64,000 bases of DNA, from positions 2,728,001-2,792,000 of the forward strand of contig NZ_CP035311.1 of assembly GCF_004114795.1 (NCBI RefSeq), written 5' to 3'. Both the position numbers and the translations under genes were made by a program. The stretch comes from Janthinobacterium sp. 17J80-10 (GTDB lineage: Bacteria > Pseudomonadota > Gammaproteobacteria > Burkholderiales > Burkholderiaceae_D). Below are positions 1-13,628 of the stretch, piece by piece. The first letter of the stretch is position 1. The number at the start of each line of letters is the position of its first letter. The notes under the pieces were generated by a model. It saw only the letters and a program-made list of their open reading frames with translations. It made no database searches and was not told where the DNA came from.

Positions 1-1310
1 CCGCGCTTGGCGATAGGCTGCACTTCGCGGGTCGGCGAACCGACGAACAACTGGCGCGGACGGCCGATCTTTTGCTCAGGGTCGGAAATCATTTCGTTCC
101 ACTGGGCGATCCAGCCGACGGTACGGGCCATGGCGAAGATGCCGGTGAACAGCGAGACCGGGATGCCCAGCGCGCGCTGCACGATACCCGAGTAGAAGTC
201 GACGTTCGGGTACAGCTTGCGGGAAACGAAGTATTCGTCTTCCAGGGCGATCTTTTCCAGCGCCATGGCCAGCTTGAACAACGGGTCGTCGTGCAGGCCG
301 AGTTCGTTCAGCACTTCGTAGCAGGTTTCACGCATCAGCTTGGCGCGCGGGTCGTAGTTCTTGTAGACGCGGTGACCGAAGCCCATCAGCTTGACGCCGG
401 AATTCTTGTCCTTGACCTTGGCGATGAATTCGCCGATGCGCTCGACACCGCCCTGCTGCTGGATATCTTCCAGCATCTGCAGCGCAGCTTCGTTGGCGCC
501 GCCGTGGGCAGGACCCCACAGGCAGGCGATACCGGCAGCGATACAGGCGAACGGGTTGGCGCCGGAGGAGCCAGCCAGGCGCACGGTCGAGGTCGAAGCA
601 TTCTGTTCGTGGTCGGCGTGCAGGATCAGGATACGGTCCAGGGCGCGCACCAGCACGTCATTGACCTTGTAGTCCTCGCACGGATTGGAGAACATCATGC
701 GCATGAAGTTGGCGCTGTACGACAGGTCGTTACGCGGATAGACGAACGGCTGGCCGACCGAATACTTGTATGCCATGGCGACCAGGGTCGGCAGCTTGGC
801 GATCAGGCGGATGGCCGACACTTCGCGGTGATGCGCGTCGGAGATATCCAGCGAGTCATGGTAGAACGACGACAGCGCGCCGACAGTACCGACCAGCACC
901 GACATCGGGTGCGCGTCGCGGCGGAAGCCGCGGAAGAAGAATTGCATCTGCTCGTGCACCATCGTGTGGTTGGTGACGGTGCCGACGAACTTGTCTTTCT
1001 GCGCCTGGTTCGGCAGTTCGCCGTTCAGCAGCAGGTAGCAGGTTTCCAGGAAGTCGCAGTTGACAGCCAGTTGCTCGATCGGATAGCCGCGATACAGCAA
1101 CTCGCCCTTGTCGCCATCGATGTAGGTGATCGAGGAATTACATGCCGCAGTCGACATGAAGCCCGGATCGTAGGTGAATTTGCCGGTCGCGCCATACAGC
1201 TTGCGAATGTCGATAACATCCGGACCAACAGTGCCCTTATAGATAGGCATTTCCAGCGAGGGGGATCCGTCGGAAAACGACAGCGTGGCTTTAATATCAG
1301 AGTTGGTCAT
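1..1310 (-). CDS. gltA: Citrate synthase (3' end just outside window)
   Basis: Condenses oxaloacetate and acetyl-CoA to citrate in the TCA cycle. The reverse strand from ATG 1310 opens [17 protein letters not shown] and carries the hexameric type II citrate synthase signatures [10 protein letters not shown] and [14 protein letters not shown], which hold the active-site histidines. The frame is still open at base 1 after REVQPIAKR, which looks like the last residues of the family, so only one or a few codons plus the stop are missing. It is the last gene of the sdh run, 74 bases after sdhE. Identification is secure; only the exact 3' end is unseen. Confidence 0.97.
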   Translation of the reverse strand, partial: MTNSDIKATLSFSDGSPSLEMPIYKGTVGPDVIDIRKLYGATGKFTYDPGFMSTAACNSSITYIDGDKGELLYRGYPIEQLAVNCDFLETCYLLLNGELPNQAQKDKFVGTVTNHTMVHEQMQFFFRGFRRDAHPMSVLVGTVGALSSFYHDSLDISDAHHREVSAIRLIAKLPTLVAMAYKYSVGQPFVYPRNDLSYSANFMRMMFSNPCEDYKVNDVLVRALDRILILHADHEQNASTSTVRLAGSSGANPFACIAAGIACLWGPAHGGANEAALQMLEDIQQQGGVERIGEFIAKVKDKNSGVKLMGFGHRVYKNYDPRAKLMRETCYEVLNELGLHDDPLFKLAMALEKIALEDEYFVSRKLYPNVDFYSGIVQRALGIPVSLFTGIFAMARTVGWIAQWNEMISDPEQKIGRPRQLFVGSPTREVQPIAKR

Positions 1311-1384
1311 GGCTCTTCCTTCAATTCACCTGGGGGGTGAGTCGGTTGTTAAAATAAGAAACGAAACAGCAAATACTACGTTGA

Positions 1385-1654
1385 TCAGGCTGCGCGCAGC
1401 CTGGCCAGCAACGCGTGGACATGAGGCAAATCGACTTCGCCGTCAGCTTCCTTGCGCGACATGAGCAATTCCATCAATTCATTGTCCGCCAGCTCCATCA
1501 ACCGCGAAAACGCGTCCACCTCTTCATCCGTCAGGGTGGCTTCATGCGCATCCAGAAAACGCGTGATGATCAGGTCGTTTTCCAGCAGACCGCGGCGCGC
1601 GCGCCAGCGCAGGCGCGCACGTTTGATCGGGTCGGATTGATGTGTGTCGGACAT
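1385..1654 (-). CDS. sdhE: Succinate dehydrogenase flavinylation factor SdhE
   Basis: An 89-residue acidic helical protein of the SdhE/YgfY (Sdh5) family, which promotes covalent attachment of FAD to SdhA. The N-terminal basic stretch RARLRWRARRG leads into the conserved RGLLEND segment (the family RGxxE motif), followed by the helical bundle with DEEVDAFSRLMELADNEL. Length matches the family. It sits 24 bases after sdhB and before gltA, the usual betaproteobacterial arrangement, so it is very likely cotranscribed with the enzyme it matures. Confidence 0.95.
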   Translation of the reverse strand: MSDTHQSDPIKRARLRWRARRGLLENDLIITRFLDAHEATLTDEEVDAFSRLMELADNELMELLMSRKEADGEVDLPHVHALLARLRAA

Positions 1655-1678
1655 GGAATCGATATTTCGTTGATTGCC

Positions 1679-2389
1679 TTAAGCAGCGCGGCGAACCATC
1701 AGTTCCTTGATCTTGCCAATCGCCTTGGTCGGGTTCAGGCCCTTCGGGCAGACGTCGACGCAATTCATGATCGAGTGGCAGCGGAACAGACGATACGGAT
1801 CTTCCAGGTTATCCAGGCGCGCGCCGGTCGCTTCGTCGCGGCTGTCGGCGATGAAGCGGTAGGCTTGCAAGAGGCCGGCCGGGCCGACGAACTTGTCCGG
1901 GTTCCACCAGAACGACGGGCAGGAAGTCGAACAGCAGGCGCACAGGATGCACTCGTACAGGCCGTCGAGCTCTTCGCGCTCGGCAGGCGACTGCAGGCGC
2001 TCCTTCTCGGGCGGAATGGTTTCGTTGATCAGGTACGGCTTGATCGAGTGGTACTGCTTGAAGAACTGGGTCATGTCGACGATGAGGTCGCGGATGACCG
2101 GCAGGCCCGGCAGCGGACGCAGCACGATCGGCTCGGTCAGTTCGTTCAGGTTGGTGGTGCAGGCCAGGCCGTTCTTGCCATTGATGTTCATGGCGTCGGA
2201 GCCGCAAACGCCTTCACGGCAGGACCGGCGCAGGGCCAGCGAATCGTCGACGTCAGACTTGATGCGCTGCAGCGCGTCCAGCAGCATCTTGTCGGTATCC
2301 TTCAGCTCAACCGTCAGGTCTTGCATGTAAGGCTTGCTATCCTTGTCCGGATCGTAGCGATAGATTTGAAATTTCAGAGTACGTGCCAT
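1679..2389 (-). CDS. sdhB: Succinate dehydrogenase iron-sulfur subunit
   Basis: Electron-transfer subunit of complex II, carrying electrons from FAD in SdhA to quinone in the membrane subunits. The 236-residue protein starts [14 protein letters not shown] at ATG 2389, 11 bases after the sdhA stop. The [2Fe-2S] motif is [13 protein letters not shown] (Cys57, Cys62, with Asp where other ferredoxins have a third Cys, as in E. coli) with a further Cys in NGLACTTN. The [4Fe-4S] and [3Fe-4S] motifs are [16 protein letters not shown] and [18 protein letters not shown] longer frame upstream overlaps sdhA and is not the real start. Confidence 0.97.
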   Translation of the reverse strand: MARTLKFQIYRYDPDKDSKPYMQDLTVELKDTDKMLLDALQRIKSDVDDSLALRRSCREGVCGSDAMNINGKNGLACTTNLNELTEPIVLRPLPGLPVIRDLIVDMTQFFKQYHSIKPYLINETIPPEKERLQSPAEREELDGLYECILCACCSTSCPSFWWNPDKFVGPAGLLQAYRFIADSRDEATGARLDNLEDPYRLFRCHSIMNCVDVCPKGLNPTKAIGKIKELMVRRAA

Positions 2390-2400
2390 AATCTTTTTCC

Positions 2401-4176
<1,776 letters not shown>

Positions 4177-4178
4177 GG

Positions 4179-4547
4179 TTAAGCTCTCCAGATAATCTGC
4201 GCCGCCCAACCGGCACAACCAATCAGCCACGCAATTGTGGCAACTTGTAACACGAGTCGCAATGCGACCGACTTGGTGCAATAATCCATCCAGATATTGC
4301 GCATGCCGACCCACGCGTGATACAGCAGCGCCAGGAAGGTCACGAAGGTCGCAAGGCGGAACCACTGATGTGCGAACAGGCCAGCCCAGCCTTCGTAGCT
4401 GAAGTTGGTGCCCGACAGGAAGGAGACCAGGATGATGACGGTATAGACGGCCATGATGATGGCAGTCACGCGTTGCGCCATCCAGTCGCGCAGGCCATAG
4501 TGCGCACCGACAACCAGGCGCCGCGGTCCGATATTATTGTTTGCCAT
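4179..4547 (-). CDS. sdhD: Succinate dehydrogenase membrane anchor subunit D
   Basis: Small hydrophobic anchor (122 residues) with three predicted membrane helices, around ITAIIMAVYTVIILVSFL, LATFVTFLALLYHAWVGM and LRLVLQVATIAWLIGC. The HAWVGMRNIWMDY segment is typical of SdhD and helps form the haem and quinone site with SdhC. It is separated by three bases from sdhC and by two from sdhA, inside the sdhCDAB operon. Family assignment rests on these motifs and on context. Confidence 0.93.
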   Translation of the reverse strand: MANNNIGPRRLVVGAHYGLRDWMAQRVTAIIMAVYTVIILVSFLSGTNFSYEGWAGLFAHQWFRLATFVTFLALLYHAWVGMRNIWMDYCTKSVALRLVLQVATIAWLIGCAGWAAQIIWRA

Positions 4548-4550
4548 TTT

Positions 4551-4961
4551 TTAGAACACTCCGAACAGTTTCAATGCGACCAGCAGGGCCAGCGGCAGGC
4601 TGACAGCCAGCACAGCGGCGGCGGACTTGCGGCCGGCTTCCTTGTTGACGCCAACGTGGAAGTCCATCAGGAGGTGACGGATGCCGGCACAGAAGTGATG
4701 CAGGTATGCCCAGGACAGGGCCAGGATCAGGACCTTGACGAACCAGTGCGAGGCGAAGCCACGCAGGTAGTCGAAGGAGATCTCCGACGTCAGGCTAAGA
4801 TCAAGCAGGTACAGCACGAAGGGCAGCAGCAAGAACATCAATGCGCCGCTGCCGCGGTGCAGGATCGATACCTTTGCCGCCAGCGGCAATCGGTAACTCA
4901 GCGCCTGGGCAAAGGTCATCGGACCAAATTGCCGTCGATTGTTTTTTTCCGGTTCAGACAT
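4551..4961 (-). CDS. sdhC: Succinate dehydrogenase cytochrome b556 subunit C
   Basis: First gene of the sdh operon. The 136-residue product starts MSEPEKNNRRQFGPM at ATG 4961, preceded by a GAGGT ribosome-binding site. It has three membrane spans, the quinone-site motif SILHRGSGALMF, and the haem-ligand region LHHFCAGIRHLLMD. Together with SdhD it anchors SdhAB to the inner membrane and binds haem b and ubiquinone. An in-frame ATG eight codons further upstream is less likely because it lacks this ribosome-binding site. Confidence 0.95.
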   Translation of the reverse strand: MSEPEKNNRRQFGPMTFAQALSYRLPLAAKVSILHRGSGALMFLLLPFVLYLLDLSLTSEISFDYLRGFASHWFVKVLILALSWAYLHHFCAGIRHLLMDFHVGVNKEAGRKSAAAVLAVSLPLALLVALKLFGVF

Positions 4962-5065
4962 TTCAAGACCTCTCACTTGTAACAATTCCGTAATTTTCGC
5001 TTATTTTTGCGAAGCTCACCAACCTGTTATTGTAGCTCGCCAGCAATAAAATTTCTCACCCAACC

Positions 5066-5857
5066 TTAGCTCAACTCGTTTTGATAGTGGTGCGTATCGG
5101 TCAGATAAAGGCAGCGCCGCACTTCCACCGGCTTGTCGCCATAGGTAAACGAGACCCGCTCCACGCTCAGCAAAGGCTTGCCCGGCGCGACATCCAGCAC
5201 CTGGGCTGCATGTTCGTCGGCACACACGGCGCGCAATTGCTCGCTGGCGCGGATCATGCGCGTGCCAAATTCCGTTTCAAACAGGCCGTACATCGGCCCC
5301 TTGTATTCAACCAGGCGCTCCGCGGTCAAGCCCTTGAACAGCACGCCCGGCAACCATAACTCTTCCAGGATGGTTGGCACACCGTCAAATGACTGGACGC
5401 GCTTGATAAAAATCATTGGATCGCCGGTCTTAACCTCCAGCAGGCGCGCGACTTCGGCCGGCGCGCGCAGGCGCTTGACTTCGATGACACGATTTTCGGC
5501 GCTATGCGGCTCACCCACATCAGGCATCAGGCGCAAAAAGCGGAATTGCGCGCGCACCTCGTGATGGGTGGCGACGAAGGTACCCTTGCCCTGGCGGCGC
5601 ACCACCAGGTTTTCCGCCGCCAGTTCGTCGATTGCCTTGCGTACCGTACCCTGGCTCACCTTGAAGCGGCTGGCCAGTTCGACCTCGCTGGGAATGAGCT
5701 CGCCCGGCTTCCATTCGCCGGATTGCAGGCTTTGCGTGATCAGCGCCTTGATTTGCTGATAGAGCGGACTGAAGGTGGGGGAAGTAGCGGAAACAGTCGA
5801 TCCCGCCCCTGTGCCAGGCGCACCGCCATTGCTCAAGTTGGAAAGGACTGAATTCAT
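5066..5857 (-). CDS. GntR-family (HutC/UTRA type) transcriptional regulator
   Basis: A 263-residue regulator with an N-terminal winged helix (PLYQQIKALITQSL, then IPSEVELASRFKVSQGTVRK) and a C-terminal UTRA effector domain ending KPVEVRRCLYLTDTHHYQ. The start at ATG 5857 follows a GAGGG ribosome-binding site. It is read in the same direction as sdhCDAB and divergent from mdh, with a perfect palindrome between the two arms. Control of the neighbouring TCA genes is therefore likely, but that and the ligand are inference. Confidence 0.9.
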   Translation of the reverse strand: MNSVLSNLSNGGAPGTGAGSTVSATSPTFSPLYQQIKALITQSLQSGEWKPGELIPSEVELASRFKVSQGTVRKAIDELAAENLVVRRQGKGTFVATHHEVRAQFRFLRLMPDVGEPHSAENRVIEVKRLRAPAEVARLLEVKTGDPMIFIKRVQSFDGVPTILEELWLPGVLFKGLTAERLVEYKGPMYGLFETEFGTRMIRASEQLRAVCADEHAAQVLDVAPGKPLLSVERVSFTYGDKPVEVRRCLYLTDTHHYQNELS

Positions 5858-5915
5858 GCCCTCGATTTCACCACAATTCACCCTTTTCCGTCTAGCAAAA
5901 AATGCTACTGATATG

Positions 5916-5927
5916 TCTTATATAAGA
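5916..5927. promoter_or_regulatory. Palindromic operator candidate
   Basis: TCTTATATAAGA is a perfect 12-base palindrome, followed by a second half-site ATATAAGATAG. It lies 14 bases before the mdh -35 box and about 60 bases upstream of the GntR gene, where a GntR-family dimer would be expected to bind. Sequence symmetry is seen; the regulator match is inferred. Confidence 0.55.
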
Positions 5928-5940
5928 TATAAGATAGTCA

Positions 5941-5969
5941 TTGACAGCGTGTAACGCACAGCCTACACT
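5941..5969 (+). promoter_or_regulatory. Sigma70-type promoter of mdh
   Basis: TTGACA at 5941-5946 and TACACT at 5964-5969 with 17-base spacing, pointing at mdh. This predicts a 5' leader of about 170 bases in which I see no known riboswitch. The palindrome at 5916 lies just upstream. Confidence 0.6.
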
Positions 5970-6144
5970 CGCGTGAAATATTTTTCCTGGCACAAGTACA
6001 GCAGCAAGTTAAGCAGCGGTTTCTCCCCGGTTTTTCCCGCCTGGCGGGGATGAACAGGCTGACTTGGCTGGCTTTCGGCAGTATCATTGCCAGGTTTTAG
6101 TTTTAACATCGCATTCCTTTCATCACCAACTTTGGAGAGTCAAC

Positions 6145-7134
6145 ATGGCTAAAGCCCCCATGCGTGTCGCCGTCACCGGCGCCGCCGGCCAAATCGGTTA
6201 TTCCCTGCTGTTCCGTATCGCCAATGGCGACCTGCTCGGCAAAGACCAGCCGGTCATCCTGCAATTGCTCGAGATCCCTGACGAAAAAGCACAGAAGGCG
6301 CTCAAGGGCGTGATGATGGAAATCGACGATTGCGCATTCCCGCTGCTGGCCGGCATGAGCGCGCACAGCGATCCGCTGACCGCATTCAAGGATATCGACG
6401 TCGCCCTGCTGGTCGGCGCACGTCCGCGTGGCCCTGGCATGGAACGCAAGGACCTGCTGGAAGCCAACGCCCAGATCTTCACCGTGCAAGGCAAGGCGCT
6501 GGACGCCGTCGCTTCGCGCAACGTTAAGGTCCTGGTGGTCGGCAATCCGGCCAACACCAATGCCTACATCGCCATGAAGTCGGCGCCGAACCTGCCGGCC
6601 AAGAATTTCACCGCAATGCTGCGCCTGGACCACAACCGCGCGCTGTCGCAAGTCGCTGCCAAGATCGGCAAGCCGGTTTCCGCCATCGAAAAGCTGTGCG
6701 TCTGGGGCAACCACTCGCCGACCATGTACGCCGACTACCGTTTCGCCACGGCTGATGGCCAATCCGTCAAGGACCTGATCAACGACCAGGTCTGGAACAA
6801 GGACGTGTTCCTGCCGACCGTCGGCAAGCGCGGCGCCGCCATCATCGAAGCCCGCGGCCTGTCCTCGGCTGCTTCGGCTGCCAACGCTGCCATCGACCAC
6901 GTGCGCGACTGGGTCCTGGGCACCAACGGCAAGTGGACCACCATGGGCATCCCGTCGGACGGCTCCTACGGCATCCCCGAAGGCACCATGTTCGGCTTCC
7001 CGGTCACCACTGAAAACGGTGAATACAAGATCGTCCAGGGCCTGGAAATCGACGCATTCTCGCAAGAGCGCATCGACCTGACCCTGAAAGAACTGACCGA
7101 AGAGCGCGAAGGCGTCAAGCACCTGGTCGGCTAA
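6145..7134 (+). CDS. mdh: Malate dehydrogenase (NAD)
   Basis: Oxidises malate to oxaloacetate, supplying the substrate of the citrate synthase encoded nearby. The 329-residue protein begins [19 protein letters not shown] (NAD-binding glycine motif). It has the substrate-binding arginine region [14 protein letters not shown], the catalytic aspartate in [10 protein letters not shown] and the catalytic histidine in [13 protein letters not shown]. This is the long, cytosolic-type MDH typical of betaproteobacteria. The start at ATG 6145 follows a GGAGAG ribosome-binding site. Confidence 0.97.
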   Translation: MAKAPMRVAVTGAAGQIGYSLLFRIANGDLLGKDQPVILQLLEIPDEKAQKALKGVMMEIDDCAFPLLAGMSAHSDPLTAFKDIDVALLVGARPRGPGMERKDLLEANAQIFTVQGKALDAVASRNVKVLVVGNPANTNAYIAMKSAPNLPAKNFTAMLRLDHNRALSQVAAKIGKPVSAIEKLCVWGNHSPTMYADYRFATADGQSVKDLINDQVWNKDVFLPTVGKRGAAIIEARGLSSAASAANAAIDHVRDWVLGTNGKWTTMGIPSDGSYGIPEGTMFGFPVTTENGEYKIVQGLEIDAFSQERIDLTLKELTEEREGVKHLVG

Positions 7135-7152
7135 ACCGGCGCAGGTTGTCAA

Positions 7153-7190
7153 GCGGCCGGGCGGAGCGCTGTTGCGCATCGCCCGGCCGC
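7153..7190 (+). terminator. GC-rich hairpin after mdh
   Basis: Arms GCGGCCGGGCG (7153-7163) and CGCCCGGCCGC (7180-7190) pair perfectly, but no clear T-run follows. It could be a weak terminator or an mRNA-stabilising hairpin between mdh and the lyase gene. Confidence 0.45.
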
Positions 7191-7230
7191 GTTACAATCG
7201 ACTTCAAATAACATTACCGCCACGCTGCAC

Positions 7231-8202
7231 ATGCATCCTTCCGAAGTCTTATTCCAGGACAAGCACAAGCCGGTCACACTGCCGGTCTGCGATCATTACG
7301 CCGGCTCTGAAAAGCTGATGCGCAAATCGCTTGCCCTGCAACAAGAAATTGGCCCCCTGTTCGATATCACCTTCGATTGCGAAGACGGCGCCGCTGCCGG
7401 CAATGAAAAAGTCCATGCGCAACTGGTCGGCGCGCTGATCGCTTCCGAGGACAACCGTTTTGGCCGCGTCGGCGCCCGCGTGCACGATCCCGCCAGCGAT
7501 TTTTTCGAGCAGGACGTCACGCTGATTTGCGAAGCCGCTGCCGAACGCCTGGCCTACCTGATGGTACCCAAGGCGGCAAACCTCAAGGACCTCAAGCGCG
7601 CCCTCACCGTCATCGACAAGATCGCCCGTGCCCATGGCCGCAGCAAGCTGCCGGTACACGTGCTGATCGAGACGCACGGCGCCCTGGCAGACGCCAACGC
7701 CATCGCCGCCCTGCCCCAGGTCGAATCGCTTTCCTTCGGCATCATGGATTTCGTCTCGGCGCACTATGGCGCGATCCCCGGCAATGCCATGCGCAGCCCC
7801 GGGCAATTCACCCATCCGCTGGTACTGCGCGCCAAGCTCGAGATCGCCGCGGCCTGCCATGCGCATGGCAAGGTGCCCTCGCATAACGTCACCACCGAAA
7901 TCAAGGATAGCTCGCTGGTCGCCAGCGACGCCACCCGCGCCGCGGCCGAATGCGGCTATACCCGCATGTGGAGCATCCACCCGGACCAGATCAAGCCCAT
8001 CATCAAGGCAATGGCGCCGCGCAGCTCGGAAGTGCATGAAGCCGCACAAATCCTGATCGAAGCGCAAGGCGCCCATTGGGGGCCCATCCAGCACCACGGC
8101 AAGCTGCATGACCGCGCCAGCTACCGTTATTACTGGACCATCCTGCAACGCGCAAAACTCGGCGGCATGCCATTACCCGAAGCGGCAGCCGCACTACTAT
8201 AA
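7231..8202 (+). CDS. HpcH/HpaI-family CoA-ester lyase (CitE-like)
   Basis: A 323-residue TIM-barrel protein of the citrate lyase beta / malyl-CoA lyase superfamily. Such enzymes cleave or form C-C bonds in 3-hydroxy-acyl-CoA esters such as malyl-, citramalyl- or citryl-CoA. Seen are the metal-binding FDCEDGAAAGNEK segment, PKAANLKDL, the glutamate strand VLIETHGALADANAI and the C-terminal MWSIHPDQIKPI. No citrate lyase alpha or gamma genes are nearby, so fermentative citrate lyase is unlikely. The position between mdh and acnA suggests a side reaction on a C4/C5 CoA ester. The substrate is not decided by sequence. Confidence 0.85.
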   Translation: MHPSEVLFQDKHKPVTLPVCDHYAGSEKLMRKSLALQQEIGPLFDITFDCEDGAAAGNEKVHAQLVGALIASEDNRFGRVGARVHDPASDFFEQDVTLICEAAAERLAYLMVPKAANLKDLKRALTVIDKIARAHGRSKLPVHVLIETHGALADANAIAALPQVESLSFGIMDFVSAHYGAIPGNAMRSPGQFTHPLVLRAKLEIAAACHAHGKVPSHNVTTEIKDSSLVASDATRAAAECGYTRMWSIHPDQIKPIIKAMAPRSSEVHEAAQILIEAQGAHWGPIQHHGKLHDRASYRYYWTILQRAKLGGMPLPEAAAALL

Positions 8203-8262
8203 ATCGGGAAAACACCTTATCGCATCAGGGACATACCACCGCACACTCCAGGAGACCCAGGC

Positions 8263-8712
8263 ATGAAGAAATTCCTATCGATATTGATCGCAGCAAGCAT
8301 CGGGCTGGCAATGTCGCCAGCCTCGGCGGAAACCGCCGCCCCCGCGCCGAAAAAGGCAGTCAAGAAGGCTGAGAAAAAGCCTGCCAAGAAAACCTCCAAA
8401 AAAGCCGCCAAGGAAGAAGAGGCCGAAGCCGATATCACCGGCTCGGTCGTCACCGAATATGATTGCGCCGAAGGCCACAAGATCACCGTGTACCGCAATC
8501 CCGGCAATCCTGACAATGTCGCCCTGCGCTGGGACAAGAAGATCAGCGCCATGACCCGTGTTGAGACCGAGAGCGGCGCCGAACGCCTGGAGCACAAAAA
8601 GCGCGGCCTGTTATTTATCGGCATCCCGGCCAAGGCCATGCTGCTCGATACCAAGCACGGCCGCCAGCTCGCCAACGAATGCAAATCGGCGGAACAGGCG
8701 GCAGCAGGCTGA
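8263..8712 (+). CDS. Secreted protein with Lys/Ala-rich linker and MliC-like lysozyme-inhibitor domain
   Basis: 149 residues. A cleavable signal peptide (MKKFLSILIAASIGLAMSPA) is followed by a lysine/alanine-rich stretch with AEKKPAKKTSKKAAK (about residues 28-50). The globular C-terminal domain starts YDCAEGHKITVY and ends ANEC. The two cysteines, the strand order, and the tryptophan-bearing strand (NVALRW) followed by SGAERL resemble the MliC/PliC c-type lysozyme-inhibitor fold (YxC...G..itV...C). That match is by eye. It probably acts in the periplasm. It is not obviously linked to its TCA-gene neighbours and has its own ribosome-binding site (CCAGGAGA). Confidence 0.6.
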   Translation: MKKFLSILIAASIGLAMSPASAETAAPAPKKAVKKAEKKPAKKTSKKAAKEEEAEADITGSVVTEYDCAEGHKITVYRNPGNPDNVALRWDKKISAMTRVETESGAERLEHKKRGLLFIGIPAKAMLLDTKHGRQLANECKSAEQAAAG

Positions 8713-8815
8713 GCATTATTACTGGTAAAGTTGCCAATAAAAAATATAATGCAGTAAATTTTTGTGCGAAGTAAAAAACCCGTTTGCTTTGTCTTGTCAT
8801 ATCTAAGGAGAGGCT

Positions 8816-11524
<2,709 letters not shown>

Positions 11525-11566
11525 GCACATCAGCACCGCGCCGGCGTCCAGGATGCCGGCGCATCA

Positions 11567-11602
11567 AAAACGGGGTCGGCATTGCCGGCCCCGTTTTCTT
11601 TT
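11567..11602 (+). terminator. Rho-independent terminator after acnA
   Basis: Arms 11567-11580 and 11584-11597 pair along 14 bases (one G-T pair) around a three-base loop, with flanking A and T tracts ending TTTTCTTTT. Confidence 0.85.
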
Positions 11603-11671
11603 GGCATTGGGCCACATCCGCTTGCGAAAATCGCTACAATGCTGTTCGACCCGTTTTCCAAAGATTCCACC

Positions 11672-12901
11672 ATGCGCCGCTCGTTCAAGGGGCCTTCCGC
11701 CCGCCTTTCCGCCGACAGCCAACGCCTGATCACGCTGTGCAAGGCGCTGATCCAGGCTTCCAGCCGGGTCGAGGAGCGCGCCTGGGAGCGCGAACTCGAT
11801 GCGCTGCTGCACAAGGCGCTTCGCCTGGGCCACCAGGCCGACATCGATGCGGCGCTGGACCAGTTGTTCAAGACCCGCTCGGAAGCCTATGACGTGCTGA
11901 TGGATGGCGTCGAGGCTGGCAGCGAATCCTGCGTGATCGAGCACGATGGCAAGCAATACCAGGCCTTGCTGATTGCCGCGCCCATCCTTGCCTGGACCCG
12001 ATTTGCCATTGCCTCCGGACCATTTTCGCAAGACATGCTGCTGACCCTGGCGGCACAGCTGCAGGCGCACGTGCTTGCCGCCGACACGCAGCTGACCATG
12101 GCGCCGCTGCTGTATTCGATCGACCAGCTCCCCAAGACCCATGCCGACACGTTCGCCATGACCCAGCGCATGGCGCAGGCGGCGCTCGGCAAGACGCCCT
12201 TGCGCGCGCCGACCACCGTGCCGGAAACCGCGCCCTTCCTGGCTGACACCCGCTACCTGTTGGCCACCGTGGTGGCGCCGCTGGGCGCGCCGCTGTTCCG
12301 CTGGCAGGAAGCCGTCAATCCGGCTGAACGCTCGGCCGCGCTTTCGCAATGGCAGGCCCAAGGCAAGCCAAGCATCGAGCGTCTGTTGCCCGGCTGCGGC
12401 GTCGAACTCCTGCTGCCGGACGCCTACTTCATGTCCTGCCGGGCTGCCGACAAGGCCATCCGTCCAGCTTCCGTGAAGGCGGCGGTGCATTACCTGACCC
12501 ATACCCTGAATATCGGCCCGGAAGAGTTAAGCGCCGTGATCGGCGGCTTTGCCGACCCGGCGGGCGACGGCCGCATCGACGAATACCGGGTCAGCTACGT
12601 GCTGCGCCCGGGCCTGGAAGTCATTTACGGCCTGGTGTGGCCGCTGTACGGCGAAGAAGAGGCGCAGGACGAGATGCCTGACCTGGCAGGCGCCGGCACC
12701 GAGGAGGCGCAGACGCCCCTGCAGGAAATCACCGCGCTTTTACGCGAGTCCGGCGTCGTGCACATCAAGCGCCATGAAGAAGTCTTTCCGATGGATTTTT
12801 GCGACGATTGCGGCGCCCCGCTCTACTGCGACCTGGAAGGCGAACTGGTGCATGCCGAAATGCCGGAAGACCCGGCGCAGCCGCCTGCCCACCTGCATTG
12901 A
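11672..12901 (+). CDS. DUF2863 family protein
   Basis: About 409 residues from MRRSFKGPSARLSAD. I chose ATG 11672 because an earlier in-frame start would lie inside the acnA terminator. The family is largely confined to betaproteobacteria and has no known function. The C-terminal segment FCDDCGAPLYCDLEGELVH contains a CxxC...C arrangement that may bind metal. No membrane segment or signal peptide is seen, so it is probably cytoplasmic. It stands alone between the acnA terminator and a convergent gene. Confidence 0.8.
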   Translation: MRRSFKGPSARLSADSQRLITLCKALIQASSRVEERAWERELDALLHKALRLGHQADIDAALDQLFKTRSEAYDVLMDGVEAGSESCVIEHDGKQYQALLIAAPILAWTRFAIASGPFSQDMLLTLAAQLQAHVLAADTQLTMAPLLYSIDQLPKTHADTFAMTQRMAQAALGKTPLRAPTTVPETAPFLADTRYLLATVVAPLGAPLFRWQEAVNPAERSAALSQWQAQGKPSIERLLPGCGVELLLPDAYFMSCRAADKAIRPASVKAAVHYLTHTLNIGPEELSAVIGGFADPAGDGRIDEYRVSYVLRPGLEVIYGLVWPLYGEEEAQDEMPDLAGAGTEEAQTPLQEITALLRESGVVHIKRHEEVFPMDFCDDCGAPLYCDLEGELVHAEMPEDPAQPPAHLH

Positions 12902-12908
12902 ACATGCC

Positions 12909-13397
12909 TTAATTGAACCGGTATTTCAGTTGCATCGCCACCGCGCCGCTGACCTTGGCCGGAATGCTGGGAATATAGACAAAGTTGGCGCCGACACGCT
13001 CCCCCTCGAGCGCGAGCACGGGCAAGATGACGGGGAAATAACCGCCGTTGCGCATGTCCTTATAGCCATTGGCGACCCCGGCAATGGCGCCCAGCTTGAA
13101 TGACTTGTACGATAGCGGCATCCAGGCGCCGCCAAAATAGCGCGTATCGGCGTTGACGGAATTGCGGTAGGCACCCAGGACCAGGTATCTGTTGCGGTCA
13201 ACCTGGTACTCCACGCCATAACCGAAATTGTCCTGGTTTAACGCAGTGGCATTGTCAAAATGCTGCGAGACGCCGCCAACATTGATCCACAGCTGCTCGG
13301 ACTTTTTTTTCAGGGGGGCGGCACTCCACCGTTCGGCGGCTATCGCGGGCTGCACGGCAGCAGCGATCAGTAACGGCAGCAGCAAGCGTCGCGTCAT
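12909..13397 (-). CDS. Small secreted beta-barrel-like protein, function unknown
   Basis: 162 residues with a clear signal peptide (MTRRLLLPLLIAAAVQPAIA) and then alternating short strands: QLWINVGGVSQHF, NFGYGVEYQVDR, YLVLGAYRNS, FKLGAIAGVANGY, and a C-terminal AMQLKYRFN. This pattern fits a small outer-membrane barrel of about eight strands. Similar proteins are sometimes labelled sn-glycerol-3-phosphate transporter without evidence, and I would not use that name. It is convergent with the DUF2863 gene, with a seven-base gap. Confidence 0.6.
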   Translation of the reverse strand: MTRRLLLPLLIAAAVQPAIAAERWSAAPLKKKSEQLWINVGGVSQHFDNATALNQDNFGYGVEYQVDRNRYLVLGAYRNSVNADTRYFGGAWMPLSYKSFKLGAIAGVANGYKDMRNGGYFPVILPVLALEGERVGANFVYIPSIPAKVSGAVAMQLKYRFN

Positions 13398-13628
13398 GGG
13401 GTTTTCCGATTCGAGATTGTTGTTATTGGCGCCTGATCAATTTGTCAGGTGCTTTTGTAACGCGAACCGGTCTTGACAAAATAAAGCTACTCAACTCGCC
13501 GCGTCATCAGCACACTTCGAGCCGGCAGCGGACATTTTGTTCCGTGCAGAAACCATTCCCGCTGAAAATATTTTCAGCCTGGCGGGCTTCTTGGCAAACA
13601 GGATAGATGCCCTGTCATCATCGCCTTT

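Noticed and set aside
7231-8202. Fermentative citrate lyase beta subunit (citE)
   Set aside because: The neighbouring citD, citF and citC genes are absent, so the specific name is not justified; only the superfamily is.
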